Shown here one piece after another: positions 58,910 through 64,000 of a DNA stretch of 64,000 nt. The notes under the pieces are model-generated. The model made no database searches, was not told where the DNA came from, and saw nothing but the letters and a program-made list of their open reading frames with translations. This DNA is from Hydractinia symbiolongicarpus (taxonomy: Eukaryota; Cnidaria; Hydrozoa; Anthoathecata; Hydractiniidae). A program made the position numbers and the translations under genes. Positions within the stretch are counted from its first letter, which is position 1. Every line of letters begins with the position of its first letter. Location of the stretch: the NCBI RefSeq assembly GCF_029227915.1, contig NC_079885.1, positions 14,147,001 to 14,211,000 on the forward strand, given 5' to 3'.

Positions 58910-59359
58910 ATTGACTTTTTCACGTTACATTATTTATCATTACGACTGTGACGTATCTTTTTTACGCAATAGCCGCTGAGTAAATCAAGAAAGAGACATG
59001 ATTAGAAGTTGCTTTCCCAGAAAAACGGCTACAATCGTGCTGCAATAAATGCGCCACGTCGCAAATGAATGGATTACGAGCGTCAGACAAAGAAAATGGC
59101 GATGTACTTAGTTTGCTAACTAACTTTGTCATATGAAAATTAAGTCTGAAAGTACCCTAAATTGCCTTCGTTGGAACTTTTTACCGGAAATCTTAAAGCG
59201 CATTATTGTCGTAAAGAATCGATAGCGCTTAAAAAGAGCTTTCAAATGCACATAAACACGAACTATTTCCGATCACCCAGTCAAGAATTATGATCTTTAA
59301 AATTTGAACCATTTTCGATGTAATGTGCTAATAAATCGTAGATATCTGCCCGTATGTTT

Positions 59360-59478
59360 GTCTACGACCATACCACGATGAACACACCTGTTCTCGTCCG
59401 ATCACGGAAGTTAAGCATCGTCGGGCCGGGATAGTACTTGGATGGGGGACCGCCTGGGAACTCCCGGTGTCGTAAGCT
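59360..59478 (+). rRNA. 5S rRNA: 5S rRNA copy 105
   Basis: G116A only (GTCGTAAGCT), which replaces helix I pair C3-G116 by C.A. Confidence 0.96.
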
Positions 59479-59928
59479 ATTGACTTTTTCACGTTACATT
59501 ATTTATCATTACGACTGTGACGTATCTTTTTTACGCAATAGCCGCTGAGTAAATCAAGAAAGAGACATGATTAGAAGTTGCTTTCCCAGCAAAACGGCTA
59601 TAATCGTGCTGCAATAAATGCGCCACGTCGCAAATGAATGGATTACGAGCGTCAGACAAAGAAAATGGCGATGTACTTAGTTTGCTAAGTAACTTTGTCA
59701 TATGAAAATTAAGTCTGAAAGTAGCCTAGATTGCATTCGTTGGAACTTTTTACCGGAAATCTTAAAGCGCATGGTTGTCGTAAATAATGGATAGCGCTTA
59801 AAAAGAGCTTTCAAATGCACATAAACACGACCTATTTCGGATAAACCAGTCAAGAAATATGATCTTTAAAGCTTAAACCATTTTCGATGTAATGTGCTAA
59901 TAAATCGTAGATATCTGCCCGTTTGTTT

Positions 59929-60047
59929 GTCTACGACCATACCACGATGAACACACCTGTTCTCGTCCGATCACGGAAGTTAAGCATCGTCGGGCCGGGA
60001 TAGTACTTGGATGGGGGACCGCCTGGGAACTCCCGGTGTCGTAGGCT
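59929..60047 (+). rRNA. 5S rRNA: 5S rRNA copy 106
   Basis: Consensus. The spacer before it carries CTAAGTAACTTTG, also present before copy 104. Confidence 0.98.
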
Positions 60048-60497
60048 ATTGACTTTTTCACGTTACATTATTTATCATTACGACTGTGACGTATCTTTTT
60101 TACGCAATAGCCGCTGAGTAAATCAAGAAAGAGACATGATTAGAAGTTGCTTTCCCAGAAAAACGGCTACAATCGTGCTGCAATAAATGCGCCACGTCGC
60201 AAATGAATGGATTACGAGCGTCAGACAAAGAAAATGGCGATGTACTTAGTTTGCTAACTAACTTTGTCATATGAAAATTAAGTCTGAAAGTAGCCTAGAT
60301 TGCATTCGTTGGAACTTTTTACCGGAAATCTTAAAGCGCATGGTTGTTGTAAATAATGGATAGCGCTTAAAAAGAGCTTTCAAATGCACATAAACACGAC
60401 CTATTTCGGATAAACCAGTCAAGAAATATGATCTTTAAAGCTTAAACCATTTTCGATGTAATGTGCTAATAAATCGTAGATATCTGCCCGTTTGTTT

Positions 60498-60616
60498 GTC
60501 TACGACCATACCACGATGAACACACCTGTTCTCGTCCGATCACGGAAGTTAAGCATCGTCGGGCCGGGATAGTACTTGGATGGGGAACCGCCTGGGAACT
60601 CCCGGTGTCGTAGGCT
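60498..60616 (+). rRNA. 5S rRNA: 5S rRNA copy 107
   Basis: G89A only. Spacer after it is variant: GACGTAACTTTTTT, AAAAAGTGCTAC and GTAGTTAATTTGC. Confidence 0.97.
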
Positions 60617-61066
60617 ATTGACTTTTTCACGTTACATTATTTATCATTACGACTGTGACGTAACTTTTTTACGCAATAGCCGCTGAGTAAATCAAGTAAG
60701 AGACATGATTAGAAGTTTCTTTCCCTTAAAAAGTGCTACAATCTTGCTGCAATAAATTCGCCACGTCGCAAATGAATGGATTAAGAGCGTCAGACAAAGA
60801 AAATGGCGATGTAGTTAATTTGCTAATTAACTTTGTCATATGAAAATTAAGTCTGAAAGTACCCTAGATTGCCTTCGTTGGAAATTTTTACCGGAAATCT
60901 TAAAGCGCATTATTGTCGTAAAGAATCGATAGCGCTTAAAAAGAGCTTTCAAATGCACATAAACACGACCTATTTCCGATCACCCAGTCAAGAAATATGA
61001 TCTTTAAAATTTGAACCATTTTCGATGTAATGTGCTAATAAATCGTAGATATCTGCCCGTTTGTAT

Positions 61067-61185
61067 GTCTACGACCATACCACAATGAACACACCTGTTC
61101 TCGTCCGATCACGGAAGTTAAGCATCGTCGGGCCGGGATAGTACTTAGATGGAGAACCGCCTGGGAACTCCCGGTGTCGTAGGCT
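61067..61185 (+). rRNA. 5S rRNA: 5S rRNA copy 108, likely impaired
   Basis: G18A (loses helix II pair G18-C60), G81A, G87A and G89A, the last three all in or next to the C-box/loop D. Flanks also changed: TTTGTATGTC before and ATTGAGTTTTT after. Among the more diverged copies. Confidence 0.93.
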
Positions 61186-61635
61186 ATTGAGTTTTTCACG
61201 TTACATTATTTATCATTACGACTGTGACGTATCTTTTTTACGCAATAGCCGCTGAGTAAATCAAGTAAGAGACATGATTAGAAGTTTCTTTCCCTTAAAA
61301 AGGGCTACAATCTTGCTGCAATAAATTCGCCATGTCGCAAATGAATGGATTACGAGCGTCAGACAAAGTAAATGGCGATGTACTTACTTTGCTAACTAAC
61401 TTTGTCATATGAAAATTAAGTCTGAAAGTACCCTAAATTGCCTTCGTTGGAACTTTTTACCGGAAATCTTAAAGCGCATTATTGTCGTAAATAATGGATA
61501 GCGCTTGAAAAGAGCTTTCAAATGCACATAAACACGACCTATCTCGGATAATCCAGTCAAGAAATATGACCTTTAAAGTTTAAACCATTTTCGATGTAAT
61601 GTGCTAATAAATCGTAGATATCTGCCCGTTTGTTT

Positions 61636-61754
61636 GTCTACGACCATACCACGATGAACACACCTGTTCTCATCCGATCAGGGAAGTTAAGAATCGTCGG
61701 GCCGGGATAGTACTTGGATGGGGGACCGCCTGGGAACTCCCGGTGTCGTAGGCA
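61636..61754 (+). rRNA. 5S rRNA: 5S rRNA copy 109
   Basis: G37A, C46G, C57A and T119A. C57A loses G21-C57 of helix II. Counterpart of copy 80, which has G56C instead of C57A. Confidence 0.93.
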
Positions 61755-62206
61755 ATTGACTTTTTCACGTTACATTATTTATCATTACGACTGTGACGTA
61801 TCTTTTTTACGCAATAGCCGCTGAGTAAATCAAGTAAGAGACATGATTAGAAGTTGCTTTCCCTTAAAAAGGGCTACAATCTTGCTGCAATAAATTCGCC
61901 ACGTCGCAAATGAATGGATTACGAGCGTCAGACAAAGTAAATGGCGATGTACTTACTTTGCTAACTAACTTTGTCATATGAAAATTAAGTCTGAAAGTAC
62001 CCTAAATTGCCTTCGTTGGAACTTTTTACCGGAAATCTTAAAGCGCATGGTTGTCGTAAATAATGGATAGCGCTTAAAAAGAGCTTTCAAATGCACAAAA
62101 AAACACGACCTATTTCGGATAATCCAGTCAAGAAATATGATCTTTGAAGTTTAAACCATTTTCGATGTAATGTGCTAATAAATCGTAGATGTCTGCCCGT
62201 TTGTTT

Positions 62207-62325
62207 GTCTACGACCATACCACGATGAACACACCTGTTCTCGTCCGATCACGGAAGTTAAGCATCGTCGGGCCGGGATAGTACTTGGATGGGGGACCGC
62301 CTGGGAACTCCCGGTGTCGTAGGCT
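62207..62325 (+). rRNA. 5S rRNA: 5S rRNA copy 110 (counterpart of copy 81)
   Basis: Consensus gene with the same ATTAACTTTTT tail as copy 81, 16,499 bp upstream. Confidence 0.98.
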
Positions 62326-62775
62326 ATTAACTTTTTCACGTTACATTATTAATCATTACGACTGTGACGTATCTTTTTTACGCAATAGCCGCTGAGTAAA
62401 TCAAGAAAGAGACATGATTAGAAGTTGCTTTCCCAGCAAAACGGCTACAATCGTGCTGCAATAAATGCGCCACGTCGCAAATGAATGGATTACGAGCGTC
62501 AGACAAAGAAAATGGCGATGTACTTACTTTGCTAACTAACTTTGTCATATGAAAATTACGTCTGAAAGTACCCTAGATTGCATTCGTTGGAACTTTTTAC
62601 CGGAAATCTTAAAGCGCATGGTTGTCGTAAATAATGGATAGCGCTTAAAAAGAGCTTTCAAATGCACATAAACACGACCTATTTCGGATAAACCAGTCAA
62701 GAAATATGATCTTCAAAGCTTAAACCATTTTCGATGTAATGTGCTAATAAATCGTAGATATCTGCCCGTTTGTTT

Positions 62776-62894
62776 GTCTACGACCATACCACGATGAACT
62801 CACCTGTTCTCGTCCGATCACGGAAGTTAAGCATCGTCGGGCCGGGATAGTACTTGGATGGGGGACCGCCTGGAAACTCCTGGTGTCGTAGGCT
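62776..62894 (+). rRNA. 5S rRNA: 5S rRNA copy 111 (counterpart of copy 82), short terminator
   Basis: A25T, G99A and C106T as copy 82. Terminator is interrupted: GACTTTTGCACG, four T, against five in copy 82. Confidence 0.96.
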
Positions 62895-63343
62895 ATTGAC
62901 TTTTGCACGTTACATTATTTATCATTACGACTGTGACGTATTTTTTTACGCAATAGCCGCTGAGTAAATCAAGTAAGAGACATGATTAGAAGTTGCTTTC
63001 CCTTAAAAAGGGCTACAATCTTGCTGCAATAAATGCGCCACGTCGCAAATGAATGGATTAAGAGGGTCAGACAAAGAAAATGGCGATGTAGTTACTTTGC
63101 TAATTAACTTTGTCATATGAAAACTAAGTCTGAAAGTACCCCAGATTGCCTTCGTTGGAACTTTTTACCGGAAATCTTAAAGCGCATTATTGTCGTAAAG
63201 AATCGATAGCGCTTAAAAAGAGCTTTCAAATGCACATAAACACGACCTATTTCGGATAATCCAGTCAAGAAATATGACCTTTAAAGTTTAAACCATTTTC
63301 GATGTAATGTGCTAATAAATCGTAGATATCTGCCCGTTTGTTT

Positions 63344-63462
63344 GTCTACGACCATACCACGATGAACTCACCTGTTCTCGTCCGATCACGGAAGTTAAGC
63401 ATCGTCGGGCCGGGATAGTACTTGGATGGGGAACCGCCTGGAAACTCCTGGTGTCGTAGGCT
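63344..63462 (+). rRNA. 5S rRNA: 5S rRNA copy 112 (counterpart of copy 83), G99A/C106T type
   Basis: A25T, G89A, G99A and C106T, all as in copy 83. Confidence 0.95.
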
Positions 63463-63910
63463 ATTGACTTTTTCACGTTACATTATTTATCATTACGACT
63501 GTGACGTATTTTTTACGCAATAGCCGCTGAGTAAATTAAGTAAGAGACATGATTAGAAGTTGCTTTCCCTTAAAAAGGGCTACAATCTTGCTGCAATAAA
63601 TGCGCCACGTCGCAAATGAATGGATTAAGAGCGTCAGACACAGAAAATGGCGATGTAGTTACTTTGCTAATTAACTTTGTCATATGAAAATTAAGTCTGA
63701 AAGTACCCCAGATTGCCTTCGTTGGAACTTTTTACCGGAAATCTTAAAGCGCATGGTTGTCGTAAATAATGGATAGCGCTTGAAAAGAGCTTTCAAATGC
63801 ACATAAACACGAACTATTTCCGATCACCCAGTCAAGAATTATGATCTTTAAAATTTGAACCATTTTCGATGTAATGCGCTAGTAAATCGTAGATATCTGC
63901 CCGTATGTTT

Positions 63911-64000
63911 GTCTACGACCATACCACGATGAACACACCTGTTCTCGTCCGATCACGGAAGTTAAGCATCGTCGGGCCGGGATAGTACTTGGATGGGGGA
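63911..64000 (+). rRNA. 5S rRNA: 5S rRNA copy 113, partial (window edge)
   Basis: First 90 bases, identical to consensus; the rest lies beyond the window. Upstream GCGCTAGTAAATCG as in its counterpart, copy 84. Confidence 0.97.

Larger units (their letters stand above)
1..64000 (+). repeat. 5S rDNA tandem array, 569-bp unit, 112 full copies plus one partial
   Basis: The same gene-plus-spacer unit repeats from end to end with start-to-start distances of 561-571 bp, most often 569. All copies point the same way. Length differences are explained by a few indels: 571 bp where an A7 tract replaces ATAAA, 568 bp where a T-run loses a base, and 561-563 bp where a spacer has a 6- or 7-bp deletion. 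Both window edges cut the array, so its real length is greater. No spacer contains an inserted element or another gene such as a spliced leader, snRNA or histone gene. Confidence 0.98.
61350..64000 (+). repeat. Long-distance duplicated block, right copy (cut by edge)
   Basis: Copies 109-113. Differences from the left copy are few: C57A against G56C, TATCTCGG against TATTTCGG at 61541, and TTTTGCACG against TTTTTCACG after copy 111. The true right end is outside the window. Confidence 0.88.

Noticed and set aside
1-64000. CRISPR array or simple satellite DNA
   Set aside because: The unit is far too long for CRISPR and contains a full 5S gene with promoter and terminator, so it is a gene array and not a plain satellite.

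Overview
The whole window is one uninterrupted head-to-tail array of 5S ribosomal RNA genes, all on the + strand. I count 112 complete copies and one copy cut by the right edge (63911-64000). Each unit is about 569 bp (range 561-571): a 119-nt 5S gene followed by an AT-rich spacer of about 450 bp. No protein gene, other RNA gene, transposon or second strand orientation was seen in any spacer. The 5S sequence has the animal form: helix I GTCTACGAC/GTCGTAGGC, loop C with TTCTCGTCCGATCA, an internal control region with TTAAGCATCGTCGGG and TAGTACTTGGATGGGGGACC, and a T-run terminator just downstream. The window is therefore nuclear rDNA of a metazoan. The loop C and GGATGGGGGACCG wording look like a protostome invertebrate rather than a vertebrate, but I cannot name a phylum from this alone.

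Layout of one unit: a TATA-like AATAAAT at -30 to -24 and a conserved TAGATATCTGCCCG block lead into the gene (bases 1-119). The 3' end is followed by ATTGAC and a T5 terminator, then at once by an ACGTYACA...TGTGACGT inverted repeat. After that come a variable module with three alternative forms (CCCTTAAAAAGGG, CCCAGCAAAACGG, CCCAGAAAAACGG), a conserved block, a CAAAGTAA/TTACTTTG inverted repeat, and two or three alternative forms of the 100 bp before the next promoter. Alternative modules occur in many combinations, which points to unequal exchange and gene conversion.

Above the unit scale the array is built of larger repeated blocks. The clearest is a 7,403-bp, 13-unit tandem duplication (10096-17498 and 17499-24901), followed by a short continuation to about 25132. 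A block of at least 2.6 kb at 44.85-47.5 kb recurs 16,499 bp (29 units) later and runs off the right edge. Smaller repeats of 2, 3, 4 or about 9 units lie at 1.6-5.5, 6.7-9.0, 31.2-38.5, 39.1-41.4, 49.4-52.8 and 52.1-54.3 kb.

Gene variation is structured. Twenty-three complete copies match the consensus exactly. Thirty-six carry G37A in loop C, and these are almost absent from 46-61 kb. About fifteen carry the linked pair G99A/C106T. A few copies have stem-breaking changes or indels and may be pseudogenes (copies 8, 11 and 59 especially). Numbering in all entries is from the first G of GTCTACGACC in copy 2 (754-872), which equals the consensus.
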